Source: Gaiella sp. (lineage in GTDB: Bacteria > Actinomycetota > Thermoleophilia > Gaiellales > Gaiellaceae). From it: a stretch of DNA of 64,000 bases. Location: the NCBI GenBank assembly GCA_027493885.1, contig JAOSJZ010000001.1:496001-560000 (forward strand). The letters are read 5' to 3'. The position numbers and the translations under genes were made by a program. Below the pieces are notes generated by a model that worked only from the letters and a program-made list of their open reading frames with translations, made no database searches and had not been told where the DNA came from. This document shows positions 9,249 to 18,983 of this stretch, in pieces. Every line of letters begins with the position of its first letter. The stretch's first letter is position 1.

Positions 9249-10265
9249 GTGACAGACGCCGTCACGCTACCGGGGTTCGTCGACGCCCACAGCCACGCGT
9301 TCCAGCGCGCGCTCCGGGGCCGTGCCGCAGGCAACGATTTCTGGGCCTGGCGCGAGGGGATGCTGGCGGAGGCGGAGCGACACACGCCGGATATCGTGCG
9401 CCGTCTGTACGAGGCGACCTACCGCGAGCTTCGCGCGGCCGGTTTCACCGCGGTCGGCGAGTTCCACTACCTCGGCCTCGACACCGCGTTCGCCGCAGCC
9501 GAGGCGGCGGATGCCGCCGGGCTCGCGTTCGTGTGCCTCTACGTGGCCTATGCGCGGGGCGGCCTCGAGCGCATGCGGCAGCCGTCGGTCGCCGTGTACC
9601 TCACCGAGGTGGAGCGCCTGCGGGAGAGCGGCATCGCCGTCGGGGTCGCCCCGCACTCCGTCCGCGCGTGCCCGCGCGAGTGGCTCGTCGAGCTGGGACG
9701 CTACGCCGCCGCGGAGGGCCTCGTGCTGCACGTGCACGCGGACGAGCAGCCGCGGGAGATCGAGGAGTGCCTCGCCGAGCACGGCAGGCGGCCGGTCGAG
9801 CTCCTCGCGGAGACGGGCTGCCTCGGCGAGCGCACCACGGTCGTCCACGCGACGCACGCGAACGGCGCCGAGCTCGACCTCCTGCGCGACAGCGGCTCCA
9901 CGATCTGCGTGTGCCCCACGACGGAGGCCGACCTCGGTGACGGCTTCGTCCCCGCGATCAGGATCCTCCACCGCGGGATCCCCCTCTGCATCGGCAGCGA
10001 CTCGAACGTCCGCATCGACCCGCTCGAGGAGCTTCGCCAGCTCGAGGGGATCGCGCGGCGGCAAGACGGACGCCGCGGCGTGTTCGACACCGACGCGCTG
10101 TGGACGATCGGCGGCGCGAACGGCGCGCGGTCTCTCGGACTGGACGCCTGGGGCGAGATCCAGGTCGATCCCGGCCATCACTCCCTCGACGGAGTCGCGG
10201 CCGAGCACCTCCGCGCGGCGCTCGTGGCGGGCTGCGGCGCCGATGTCGTCCTGTCGCCCGGCTGA
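9249..10265 (+). CDS. HutF-like formimidoylglutamate deiminase (amidohydrolase)
   Basis: 338 aa amidohydrolase. DAHSHAFQRALRG near the N-terminus and FWAWREGM after it are typical of N-formimino-L-glutamate deiminases of histidine catabolism. Further metal and substrate positions are HVHADEQ, VVHATH and CIGSDSN. It lacks the usual N-terminal beta-sandwich portion and has a short divergent C-terminus (family about 450 aa), so substrate assignment is tentative. No other hut gene is nearby. GTG 9249 is chosen because an ATG at 9213 would run into the divergent neighbour. Confidence 0.78.
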   Translation: MTDAVTLPGFVDAHSHAFQRALRGRAAGNDFWAWREGMLAEAERHTPDIVRRLYEATYRELRAAGFTAVGEFHYLGLDTAFAAAEAADAAGLAFVCLYVAYARGGLERMRQPSVAVYLTEVERLRESGIAVGVAPHSVRACPREWLVELGRYAAAEGLVLHVHADEQPREIEECLAEHGRRPVELLAETGCLGERTTVVHATHANGAELDLLRDSGSTICVCPTTEADLGDGFVPAIRILHRGIPLCIGSDSNVRIDPLEELRQLEGIARRQDGRRGVFDTDALWTIGGANGARSLGLDAWGEIQVDPGHHSLDGVAAEHLRAALVAGCGADVVLSPG

Positions 10266-10297
10266 GCGCACCGCTCGGCCGGTACGCTGGCCGCTCC

Positions 10298-10861
10298 ATG
10301 GACGTCACCGAGCAGACCTTCGACGAGGCAGTGCTCGCGCGCTCGCACGAGCTTCCCGTCGTCGTCGACTTCTGGGCCGAATGGTGCGGACCGTGCCACG
10401 CGCTCGCGCCCGTCCTCGAGGACGCGATCGCGGAGCGAGCGGGCCAGGTCGAGCTCGTAAAGGTCGATGTCGACTCGAACCAGGGCCTGGCCGGGCAGTT
10501 CGGGGTGAGCGGTATCCCGGCCGTGAAGGCCTTTCGTGACGGCAGGGTCGTGAGGGAGTTCGTCGGCGCGCAGTCACGCGTGTCCGTCTCGGCGTTCCTC
10601 GACGACCTGCTCGCCCCGGCGCGAGCGGACACGCTGCTCGAGGAGCTTCGCGCAAGCGGTGAGCTGCCCGACGTGGTTGCGGCCCTCGAAGCGAACGACG
10701 TCGAGGGCGCCCTGGCGCTGATCGTCGACGCGGTACCCCGGGCAACGGCGTCCGAGCGAGAGCGGCTACGTGAGGTCGCAGTGGCGCTCTTCGAGCAGCT
10801 GGGGCAGGACGATCCGGTCGTCTCGGGCTTCCGGCGCCGGCTCGCCTCGGCGCTCTACTGA
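10298..10861 (+). CDS. thioredoxin-domain protein with C-terminal TPR-like region (CnoX/YbbN type)
   Basis: 187 aa. The N-terminal thioredoxin fold (1-105) has the active site WCGPC near residue 30-34 and the cis-proline GIPAV. The C-terminal helices (about 110-187) resemble the TPR-like tail of CnoX/YbbN, a holdase rather than a general reductase. TACGCT lies nine bases before the ATG. It is co-directional with the HutF-like gene, 32 bp away, and its stop overlaps the convergent GH99-like gene. Confidence 0.88.
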   Translation: MDVTEQTFDEAVLARSHELPVVVDFWAEWCGPCHALAPVLEDAIAERAGQVELVKVDVDSNQGLAGQFGVSGIPAVKAFRDGRVVREFVGAQSRVSVSAFLDDLLAPARADTLLEELRASGELPDVVAALEANDVEGALALIVDAVPRATASERERLREVAVALFEQLGQDDPVVSGFRRRLASALY

Positions 10862-11871
10862 GCGCGTTCGCGGACTCCGAGAGTCGCGTCCACGATGCCG
10901 CGCAAGCGGTCGATCCAGTAGGCGGTCCGGCCCAGGTAGGCCCGCTCGGCCCGAGGCCCGCGGAGCCCCCAGGCGCCGTCGTACGAGAGATATCCTCCGT
11001 CCGTCGCTCGGGCCGGCTCGATCTGCGTGCCCTCGTGCCATTCGTTGTAGCTCGTGATGGTGACGAGATCCGGTGACGCCTTCACGGCCGCCTGCCACAT
11101 GTGGTCGTACCAGCGCCCGTCCCTGCGCTCGCGGACACGCGGGTCGCCGGTCGCTCGTCTCGAGTCGAACCCCGGGCCGACCGACGGCGCGCACAGGAGG
11201 CCGAGCTGACGTGCGCTCTGGCACATTCGCGCGAACGAGGTACCGTCGTAGACGAGGACGTCGTAGGTGTAGAGACCCTGGAAGCCGCCGCGAAGCGCCT
11301 TGCCCGGCAGCGACGTGTGCGCGAACACCCTGTGCCCGGTCAGACCGGTCAGCGCCACCCGCCAGTCGTCGTCGGTGGAGCTCGTCGAGTCGTAGACGTA
11401 GACGTCGCGGATGTCCAGGCCGGCAAGCCCGCGGAGCGCCTCGACGACGGTCTCCGGCGTCCGCCCTGCCCACGGCTCGACGTGGAGCGCAACGTGGAGC
11501 CCCACAGCGTGGGCGGCCGCGGCCACCGGTCGTAGACGCGCGTCCTCCGGCGACCCCGGTCCCCACCACGAGACGATCACGGTGTCGACGCCGACCGCGG
11601 CGATCTCGCGCATCTGCGCGCGCAAGATCCCGGCCGCGCCCGACGAGTACGGTCCCCGGGCCGGGTAGAAGTTCGACCCGACGGCGCGTGGGGGCTCGTT
11701 CTCCCCCTGCCCCCAGTGGAGCCAGGCACCGTCGGCGTGCGGCGTCCCGTACCAGGCGTAGTAGAAGATCGCGACCTGCGGAGCCGGCCGCTCGGCGGGG
11801 GTCGGCGCGCCGCCCGCCGCGCCCGCAGAGACGAGGGCTGCCACCGCCGCGATGAACGCCGCTCGCCGCAT
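10855..11871 (-). CDS. secreted glycoside hydrolase family 99-like protein
   Basis: 338 aa with an N-terminal signal peptide (about residues 1-22, hydrophobic core ending GAAGGA). The body is a TIM-barrel of the GH99 (endo-alpha-mannosidase/mannanase-like) or WbsX-like type: FYYAWYG, WHWGQGE-like start, VSWWGPG, and YNEWHEGTQIEP near the C-terminus, the usual acid-residue segment. Probably acts on an extracellular alpha-mannan or polysaccharide; the substrate is inferred only. A TAAGAT box lies 13 bases upstream of the ATG. Confidence 0.75.
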   Translation of the reverse strand: MRRAAFIAAVAALVSAGAAGGAPTPAERPAPQVAIFYYAWYGTPHADGAWLHWGQGENEPPRAVGSNFYPARGPYSSGAAGILRAQMREIAAVGVDTVIVSWWGPGSPEDARLRPVAAAAHAVGLHVALHVEPWAGRTPETVVEALRGLAGLDIRDVYVYDSTSSTDDDWRVALTGLTGHRVFAHTSLPGKALRGGFQGLYTYDVLVYDGTSFARMCQSARQLGLLCAPSVGPGFDSRRATGDPRVRERRDGRWYDHMWQAAVKASPDLVTITSYNEWHEGTQIEPARATDGGYLSYDGAWGLRGPRAERAYLGRTAYWIDRLRGIVDATLGVRERAQ

Positions 11872-12020
11872 CGAAATCGCGCGGATCTTACTCGGACGGG
11901 CGGCGCGAAAGAGCTGGTCCCGCGCTGGCCGGAGGTCCTGATGGGTCCGACGTTCCGCCCGGGTCGAACCACCCGACGAAGGCGCCCGCGGGACTGCCAC
12001 GACGTTTGCCTCTGACGTGG

Positions 12021-13388
<1,368 letters not shown>

Positions 13389-13418
13389 GGCGCCGGTGAC
13401 GCCGGGCCCACTTCACAG

Positions 13419-13493
13419 TCGGGGCGCCGAGATTCGAACTCGGGACCTCTAGTCCCCCAGACTAGCGCGCTAACCAGGCTGCGCCACGCCCCG
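13419..13493 (-). tRNA. tRNA-Pro (GGG)
   Basis: Complete cloverleaf on the minus strand. The acceptor stem CGGGGCG/CGCCCCG starts with the C1-G72 pair typical of bacterial tRNA-Pro and ends in discriminator A. The anticodon stem CTAGT/ACTAG carries the loop CTGGGGG, giving anticodon GGG. The T arm contains GTTCGAATC. CCA is not encoded. It follows proS and a small HTH gene on the same strand. Confidence 0.95.
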
Positions 13494-13537
13494 CGACCCG
13501 GGCATCGTAGCGCGCCCGCCCGGTCCGTCCGGAGGAT

Positions 13538-13837
13538 CTACGAGAGCCGCCTGTACAGCCGGTCGACGAGCGCGGGGGTCTCCTCGAGCTTGTCGATGAT
13601 GATGCGGACGCGGACTTCGCGGAAGTAGTCCGGCTTCACGCCGAGCGCCTTGCCGATGCGTGCGATCACCTCGGTCGAGGGGACACGCCGGTTGCCGTGG
13701 ACGATGTGGTTCAGATACCCCGCCGAGAGACCCGACTTCTCGGCGAGAGCCCGGTAGGTGAGCCCCGTCTCGGCCATCAGTCGCTCGATCGCCTCCCCGA
13801 GAGGCTCGCTCGCATAGGTGCGCTTCTTCGCCGCCAT
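13538..13837 (-). CDS. XRE-family helix-turn-helix protein
   Basis: 99 aa. The HTH_3-type motif (about residues 24-75) contains LTYRALAEKSGLSAGYLNHIVHG and IARIGKALGV. The ATG overlaps the proS stop by one base (TGATG), so it is translationally coupled to proS, and tRNA-Pro lies 44 bp downstream. The regulatory target is unknown; proline or translation-linked control is only a suggestion from position. Confidence 0.85.
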   Translation of the reverse strand: MAAKKRTYASEPLGEAIERLMAETGLTYRALAEKSGLSAGYLNHIVHGNRRVPSTEVIARIGKALGVKPDYFREVRVRIIIDKLEETPALVDRLYRRLS

Positions 13838-15516
13838 CAGTCCTCCGATGTCCAGTCAATCACAGACGCACGCGGAACGCGCGTGTCTTCGCTTTCCCCC
13901 CTGCGACGCACGTCGACCGCGCCGTCGTCGAGCGACCTCTTCCCGACCGTCACGCGCAGAGGGCAGCCGAGCAGATCCGCGTCCGCGAACTTCTCCCCCG
14001 GTCGCTCGTCGCGGTCGTCGAGCAACACGTCGTACCCGGCCGCTGAGAGCTCTTCGGCCACGGACGTCGCGATTGCCTCGACCTCCCGAGACCCGCCCGA
14101 GAGCGAGAGCACGTGGACGTCGTACGGAGCGATCGACCGCGGCCAGACGATGCCCGTTTCGTCGTGTCGCTGTTCCACGACCGCCGCGATCGTGCGCGCA
14201 GGCCCGATGCCGTAGCTTCCCATGACGATCGGCCGCTCCCGACCGTCCTCGTCGAGGAACGTGGCGTCGAGCGCCTCCGAGTGAAACGTCCCGAGCTTGA
14301 AGATGTGGCCGACCTCGATCGCCGGCTGAACGGTCAGCCGGCCGGCGCACACGGGGCATCCGTCACCTTCCTTCGCCTGCCGGATGTCGACGAACGTCGG
14401 TTGGTAGTCGCGCCCTGCCTCGACGCCCCGCAGGTGCCAGCCGTCGCGGTTCGCGCCGGCGACGAACTGCCCCTCGCGCAACGCTTCGTCGGCGATCACC
14501 TCCATGGCGACCCCGATCGGCCCCAGCGAGCCGCCGCCGGCGCCGAACGCCGCGCGGATCTCGTCCTCCGTGGCCGGGCGGAACGGCGCCTGGAAGAACG
14601 TCATGAGCTTCTCCTCACTCAGGCGATCGTCCCCCCTGACCAACGCGAGGACGAGGCGGTCGCCCGTGACCACGGGCATCGCCTTCGACGTCGCCGCGTC
14701 GTCGATCCCGAGGAGCTCCGCGAGGCCTTCGATGGTCGTCACGCCGGGGGTCGCGACCTCCTCCGGCGCCTCCATGACCGAAGGGAACTGGGGCGCGCGG
14801 GGCACCCCGCGCGCGGCCTCGATGTCGGCGTAGTAGTCCCCGTTCTCGCACCGCATCAGCTCGTTCTCGCCCGAGCCGGTGGGTGCGAGGAAGCCCCGCG
14901 ACTCCTTCCCCCCCATCGTCCCGGACTCCGCCTCGACGAGGAACGCCTCGACGCCGCAACGCTCGAAGATCCGCACGTACGCCCCTTCGTGCCGCTCGAA
15001 GCTGACGTCGAGCCCGGCCTCGTCGCGGTCGAAGGAGTACGAGTCCTTCATGATGAACTCGCGCAGGCGCAGGAGGCCGCCGCGGGGCCTCGCCTCGTCG
15101 CGCTCCTTGATCGAGAAGTGGTACCAGAGCTGCGGGAGCTCCTTGTACGACCGGAGCTCGCGGGCGTGGAACGTCATCGTCTCCTCGTGCGTCAGCGGGA
15201 GCACGAACCGCCGGCCGCTCCGATCGGACAGCTTGAAGACCTCCGGGATCGCGATTCGCCCGGTGCGCTCCCAGAGCTCCGCCGGGGTGAGCACGGGGCA
15301 CAGCATCTCCTGGCCGCCGATCGCGTCGATCTCCTCTCGGATGATCTGGACGACCTTCTGGTGGACACGCCAGCCCGCGGGCAGCCACGTGAAGAGGCCC
15401 GCTCCCACCTGCCGGATGAAGCCGCCGCGGAGTAGCAGCGTGTGCGAGACCGCCTCCGCATCGGCCGGGTCCTCGCGCAGGGTCGGGAGGAAGAGCGTCG
15501 ATTGCCGCTGAACCAT
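13837..15516 (-). CDS. proS: prolyl-tRNA synthetase (bacterial type with editing domain)
   Basis: Charges tRNA-Pro. 559 aa with class II motifs: motif 1 around LLRGGFIRQVGAG, motif 2 at RDEARPRGGLLRLREF followed by KDSYSFD, an inserted YbaK-like domain that hydrolyses Ala-tRNA-Pro (about residues 225-380), motif 3 GSYGIGPARTIAA, and a C-terminal anticodon-binding domain. TAGATT lies six bases before the ATG. It is followed by a coupled HTH gene and tRNA-Pro. Confidence 0.97.
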   Translation of the reverse strand: MVQRQSTLFLPTLREDPADAEAVSHTLLLRGGFIRQVGAGLFTWLPAGWRVHQKVVQIIREEIDAIGGQEMLCPVLTPAELWERTGRIAIPEVFKLSDRSGRRFVLPLTHEETMTFHARELRSYKELPQLWYHFSIKERDEARPRGGLLRLREFIMKDSYSFDRDEAGLDVSFERHEGAYVRIFERCGVEAFLVEAESGTMGGKESRGFLAPTGSGENELMRCENGDYYADIEAARGVPRAPQFPSVMEAPEEVATPGVTTIEGLAELLGIDDAATSKAMPVVTGDRLVLALVRGDDRLSEEKLMTFFQAPFRPATEDEIRAAFGAGGGSLGPIGVAMEVIADEALREGQFVAGANRDGWHLRGVEAGRDYQPTFVDIRQAKEGDGCPVCAGRLTVQPAIEVGHIFKLGTFHSEALDATFLDEDGRERPIVMGSYGIGPARTIAAVVEQRHDETGIVWPRSIAPYDVHVLSLSGGSREVEAIATSVAEELSAAGYDVLLDDRDERPGEKFADADLLGCPLRVTVGKRSLDDGAVDVRRRGESEDTRVPRASVIDWTSED

Positions 15517-15522
15517 CGCGAC

Positions 15523-15528
15523 AATCTA
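15523..15528 (-). promoter_or_regulatory. -10 box of proS (leaderless start)
   Basis: TAGATT on the minus strand, six bases before the proS ATG, with no ribosome site between. Confidence 0.5.
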
Positions 15529-15555
15529 GACGACAGGTCGCGCGATCCCCGGAGC

Positions 15556-16977
15556 TCAGTCGTTCAGGCGGAGGAAGCCGGCGAGCTGCGTCGTGTCGCC
15601 CTCGCCCGTACCCTCGAGGATGAACGAGTCGACCGCTCCGAGCGCGTCGTCCACCTCCGGCGGTATCTCGCCGCCCGCGGCCTCGGCGAGTGGCAGCAGG
15701 CCGTCGACGTCGACGTAGAGGAACCCGCGCGTCCTCTCCCCCATCGAGACCGCCTCGGCCGCGCGGGTGTACGCGTCGGCGTCGACGAGCTTCGGCCCGC
15801 TGGCGAGGAACGTCCGGATCCCGTCGGCGCCCGTCGTCAGGATGATCGTGTCGTCGGAGGGGCGCGCGTACGAGACGGTCACGTCGTCGAGCGTGACGCG
15901 GCGCACTTCGATCCCGTTCTCCGTGCGCACGGTGACGGTGGCGCCGCCCTGCTCGGCGAGCTTGCGCGCGAGCCCCTCGACCGTGTCCCAGGTCTTCGAC
16001 GGATCGGGTGGACGGAGCGCAAGCGTCACTTCGGGAACCGTCGTCCCGCTCTGCCGGACATAGAGCGCGCCCTCGCCGGAGAGCGCGTCGACGATGCCTT
16101 GGAGGGAGACGCCGGTGAGCCTCTCGATCTCGCCGGAGACCTCGTCGAGCGGCGCCTTCCCCTGGAGGCGGTCGAGGAGGCCCTGCGTGCCGCCGAACGA
16201 GAGCGCTGCGACGGCGTCGGCGGGGACGCGCTGGAAGAGCTCCGGCTCGTAGCGTGTGTCGCCACCGCCGGGCGTCCGCATGGCGACGGTGAGGAGCGCG
16301 CCGTCGTCGCGGGCCGAGACGGCGGCCGAGAGCCAGTCGAGGCCGAGGTCGAGCTCCGGGGAGCCGGAGCCCTGCGGCACGAGCTGGCCGAGGTCCTTCG
16401 CGAGCCGCGCGGTGTCGACCCACGCACGCGCGATCGCATCGGAGGGAAGCGCCCCGAAGCCCTGGGAGAACGTGTCGACCCCCTCGAGCGTGCCCTTGTC
16501 GAGGGCCGCACGGTAGGCGTCGAGGGCGGCCTGGTCCTGGGCGAGCACCTGCCAGTCCTCGACGGTGCCGCGCACGAGCGGCGTGTCGCTCTGCGCGACG
16601 AGCGCGTCGAGCTTCTGCTCGTCCTCCGGCCGTACGAGGACGATCGGCTGCTTCGCCGCGGTCGCGACGACGACGAGCTCCGACCCGAGCGCCGGCGCAA
16701 CGTCCTTCGTCCAGTCGAGCCCCTGCTCGCCGAGCGCGGAGCCGATCGAGCCCGAGATGCCCTCGCCGGCCCCGGGGATCCTCTCGAGCAGGCTCTCGGC
16801 CTTCTTCCACTGATCGGAGCCCTCGTCGGTCGTCACGGTGACGTACGCGAGCGCGTCGGCCGGTGCGAGCGACGCGGAGTCCGGGATCGCAGCCGGCGTC
16901 GACGAGGCGCCCGCGCAGCCGGTCACGAGCGCGACGACGGCGAGCAGGCAGGCGATCGGGAGCGCGCGGCGCGTCAT
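15556..16977 (-). CDS. DUF3352-type lipoprotein
   Basis: 473 aa. Lipoprotein signal: a hydrophobic stretch ending LVTGC, with the lipidated cysteine near residue 21, then a Ser/Ala-rich linker. The remainder alternates short beta segments and helices in the style of DUF3352 proteins, a family without known function. It would be anchored to the outer face of the membrane. The start at 16977 is preferred over the longer frame because of the signal peptide and a TACCGT box six bases upstream. Confidence 0.8.
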   Translation of the reverse strand: MTRRALPIACLLAVVALVTGCAGASSTPAAIPDSASLAPADALAYVTVTTDEGSDQWKKAESLLERIPGAGEGISGSIGSALGEQGLDWTKDVAPALGSELVVVATAAKQPIVLVRPEDEQKLDALVAQSDTPLVRGTVEDWQVLAQDQAALDAYRAALDKGTLEGVDTFSQGFGALPSDAIARAWVDTARLAKDLGQLVPQGSGSPELDLGLDWLSAAVSARDDGALLTVAMRTPGGGDTRYEPELFQRVPADAVAALSFGGTQGLLDRLQGKAPLDEVSGEIERLTGVSLQGIVDALSGEGALYVRQSGTTVPEVTLALRPPDPSKTWDTVEGLARKLAEQGGATVTVRTENGIEVRRVTLDDVTVSYARPSDDTIILTTGADGIRTFLASGPKLVDADAYTRAAEAVSMGERTRGFLYVDVDGLLPLAEAAGGEIPPEVDDALGAVDSFILEGTGEGDTTQLAGFLRLND

Positions 16978-16983
16978 GCCTAC

Positions 16984-16989
16984 ACGGTA
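16984..16989 (-). promoter_or_regulatory. -10 box of the DUF3352 lipoprotein (leaderless start)
   Basis: TACCGT on the minus strand, six bases before the ATG at 16977. Confidence 0.45.
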
Positions 16990-17052
16990 TCGGCCGGTTC
17001 GGCCGCGACGTGAGCGTGCTCCGAGCGGCGCGCGCTGCGTCGCGTCGCTCAC

Positions 17053-17083
17053 CGGGGTCAGTCCCCTGCGGGGACAGACCCCG
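17053..17083. repeat. long hairpin overlapping the ispG stop codon
   Basis: Two nested inverted arms: CGGGGTC at 17053-17059 with GACCCCG at 17077-17083, and GTCCCC at 17061-17066 with GGGGAC at 17070-17075, around a TGC loop and one A/A mismatch. It covers the last ispG codons and stop. It could be a terminator-like structure without a U tract or a member of a dispersed palindromic family. Confidence 0.6.
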
Positions 17084-18212
17084 CGAGCGGGATCAGGCTC
17101 GCCTCGGCCATCGCGAGCGCGGCGGGCTTGGCCATCCGGAGGCGCTTCGGCCGGGGCATGCCAGCCTCGATCCAACGGTCGATCTCGTGGAAGAGCTCGT
17201 CGATCAGGACGTTCGAGGCGACCTTCTTGAGGACCCTCCCGTGCGCGTAGACGAAGCCGGCGTCGCGGCCTCCCGCGATGCCGAAGTCCGCATCGCCGGC
17301 CTCACCCGGGCCGTTGACCGCGCAGCCCATGACCGCGACCTCGAACGCCTGCGTGTAGGCGCGCAGTCGCTCCTCGACGACGACGGCGAGACTCTCGACG
17401 CCGACGTTGTCGCGGCCGCACGAGGGGCAGGCGATCATCACCGGCCCGCGCTCGCGCAAGCCGAGCGCCTTCAGGATCTCCCAGGCGACCTCGACCTCCT
17501 TCACCGGGTCGGCGGTGAGCGAGACGCGAAGCGTGTCACCGATCCCGTCCATCAGGAGCGAGCCCATCCCGACGGCGCTCTTGATCGAGCCGGCGAACGG
17601 CGTCCCCGCCTCGGTGACGCCGAGGTGGAGCGGGTAGGGAACCCGGTCGGCGAGCATCCGGTAGGCGCGGATCATCGTCGGCACGTGCGATGCCTTGACG
17701 GAGATCTTGAAGTCGCGGAAGTCGAGCCGCTCGAGGATCTCGACCTGCTCGAGCGCCTCGACTACAAGCGCCTCGGCCGTGTCCTCGCGCGCGAGCTCCT
17801 CGAGGTGCCTTGGCAGCGAGCCGGCGTTGGCGCCGATCCGCATCGGGATCCCCGCCCGCTTCGCGGAGCGCACGACCTGCTCGGTCTTGTCGGGACCGCC
17901 GATGTTGCCGGGATTGATGCGGACGGCGTGAACACCGGCGTCGATCGCGTCGAGCGCCAGCGAGGCGTTGAAGTGGATGTCGGCGATCACCGGGATCGGG
18001 GAGAGGCGGACGATCAGCGGGAGCGCGCGCGCGTCCTCTTTCTTCGGCACCGCGACGCGGACGATCTCGCAGCCGGCGGAGGCGAGCGCCGCGATCTGGG
18101 CGGTCGTGGACTCGACGTCGTGCGTCTTCGTGAGCGTCATCGACTGCACCACGACCGGGGCGCCGGCGCCGATCGCGACGCCGCCGACGCTGATCTGGTG
18201 CGTGCTCGCCAT
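17058..18212 (-). CDS. ispG: 4-hydroxy-3-methylbut-2-enyl diphosphate synthase
   Basis: Iron-sulfur enzyme of the MEP isoprenoid pathway; reductively opens MEcPP to HMBPP. 384 aa. The 4Fe-4S cysteines are in CPSCGRDNVG and GCAVNGPGE; the N-terminal TIM barrel contains NPGNIGG and the GANAGSL segment. The ATG at 18212 lies eight bases after TACGCT. dxr of the same pathway is about 2 kb upstream on the same strand, beyond rseP and the opposing aat gene. Confidence 0.97.
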   Translation of the reverse strand: MASTHQISVGGVAIGAGAPVVVQSMTLTKTHDVESTTAQIAALASAGCEIVRVAVPKKEDARALPLIVRLSPIPVIADIHFNASLALDAIDAGVHAVRINPGNIGGPDKTEQVVRSAKRAGIPMRIGANAGSLPRHLEELAREDTAEALVVEALEQVEILERLDFRDFKISVKASHVPTMIRAYRMLADRVPYPLHLGVTEAGTPFAGSIKSAVGMGSLLMDGIGDTLRVSLTADPVKEVEVAWEILKALGLRERGPVMIACPSCGRDNVGVESLAVVVEERLRAYTQAFEVAVMGCAVNGPGEAGDADFGIAGGRDAGFVYAHGRVLKKVASNVLIDELFHEIDRWIEAGMPRPKRLRMAKPAALAMAEASLIPLAGSVPAGD

Positions 18213-18220
18213 CGCAGCCC

Positions 18221-18226
18221 AGCGTA
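18221..18226 (-). promoter_or_regulatory. -10 box of ispG (leaderless start)
   Basis: TACGCT on the minus strand, eight bases before the ispG ATG. Confidence 0.45.
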
Positions 18227-18309
18227 GCGGCGCACGCGTGGACGGACGGCGTGCCAGGCACCCAAGCGACGCCGCCGGGCACGTGGCTTCGGGACGGCAG
18301 GATGGCGCC

Positions 18310-18972
18310 ATGCGCCCAGTCGAGCCCTCCCCCTCACGCTGGCAGCTCGAGGAGCCTCCGGACGACCACCCCGACGACCTCTGGGCAATCGGCGCCGACC
18401 TCGAGCCGGGCACCCTCCTCGCGGCCTACCGCCTCGGGTGCTTTCCGATGCCAGTCGGGGCCCGGATCGGCTGGTTCTCGCCCGTCCGGCGGGCGATCGT
18501 CCCGCTGGAGCCGTTCACGCCGTCAAGATCGCTCCGCCGGGCGCGGCGCCGCTACGAGATCCGCGTCGATACGTCGTTCGCAGCCGTCGTCACGGGCTGC
18601 GCTCGGCCCGGTGACCCGGCGAGCTGGATCGACCCGGCGATCGAGGCGGCCTACGCGCGCCTCCACGAGCTCGGCTGGGCGCACTCGGTCGAGGCCTGGG
18701 ACGTGGACGGGCTCGCCGGGGGCCTCTACGGCGTCGCGAGCGGCGGCCTCTTCGCCGCCGAATCGATGTTCCACACGCGGACGGACGCGTCGAAGGCGGC
18801 GTTCGTCGCGCTCGCCGAGTGCCTCCGCGCCGCCGGTGACCCGGGGACGCGCGTGCTCGACGTTCAGTGGCGGACGCCGCATCTCGTCTCCCTCGGCGCC
18901 GTGGAGATCACGCGCGCGGCGTACCGGCGGCGACTCCAACGAGCGCTCACGTTGCCTGACGCGTTCCGGTAG
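18310..18972 (+). CDS. aat: leucyl/phenylalanyl-tRNA-protein transferase
   Basis: Adds Leu or Phe from aminoacyl-tRNA to proteins with N-terminal Arg or Lys, marking them for Clp degradation. 220 aa. Family motifs AYRLGCFPM, GWFSPVRRAI, the DPAIEAAYARLHELGWAHSVE segment, GGLYGVASGGLFAAESMF and the C-terminal DVQWRTPHLVSLGA are all present. A CAGGAT sequence sits six bases before the ATG. It is the only plus-strand gene between ispG and rseP. Confidence 0.95.
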   Translation: MRPVEPSPSRWQLEEPPDDHPDDLWAIGADLEPGTLLAAYRLGCFPMPVGARIGWFSPVRRAIVPLEPFTPSRSLRRARRRYEIRVDTSFAAVVTGCARPGDPASWIDPAIEAAYARLHELGWAHSVEAWDVDGLAGGLYGVASGGLFAAESMFHTRTDASKAAFVALAECLRAAGDPGTRVLDVQWRTPHLVSLGAVEITRAAYRRRLQRALTLPDAFR

Positions 18973-18983
18973 CCCGCTGTCCC

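Noticed and set aside
13419..13493. Attachment site or integrated element at tRNA-Pro
   Set aside because: No integrase, no direct repeat of the tRNA 3' end and no foreign gene block nearby.
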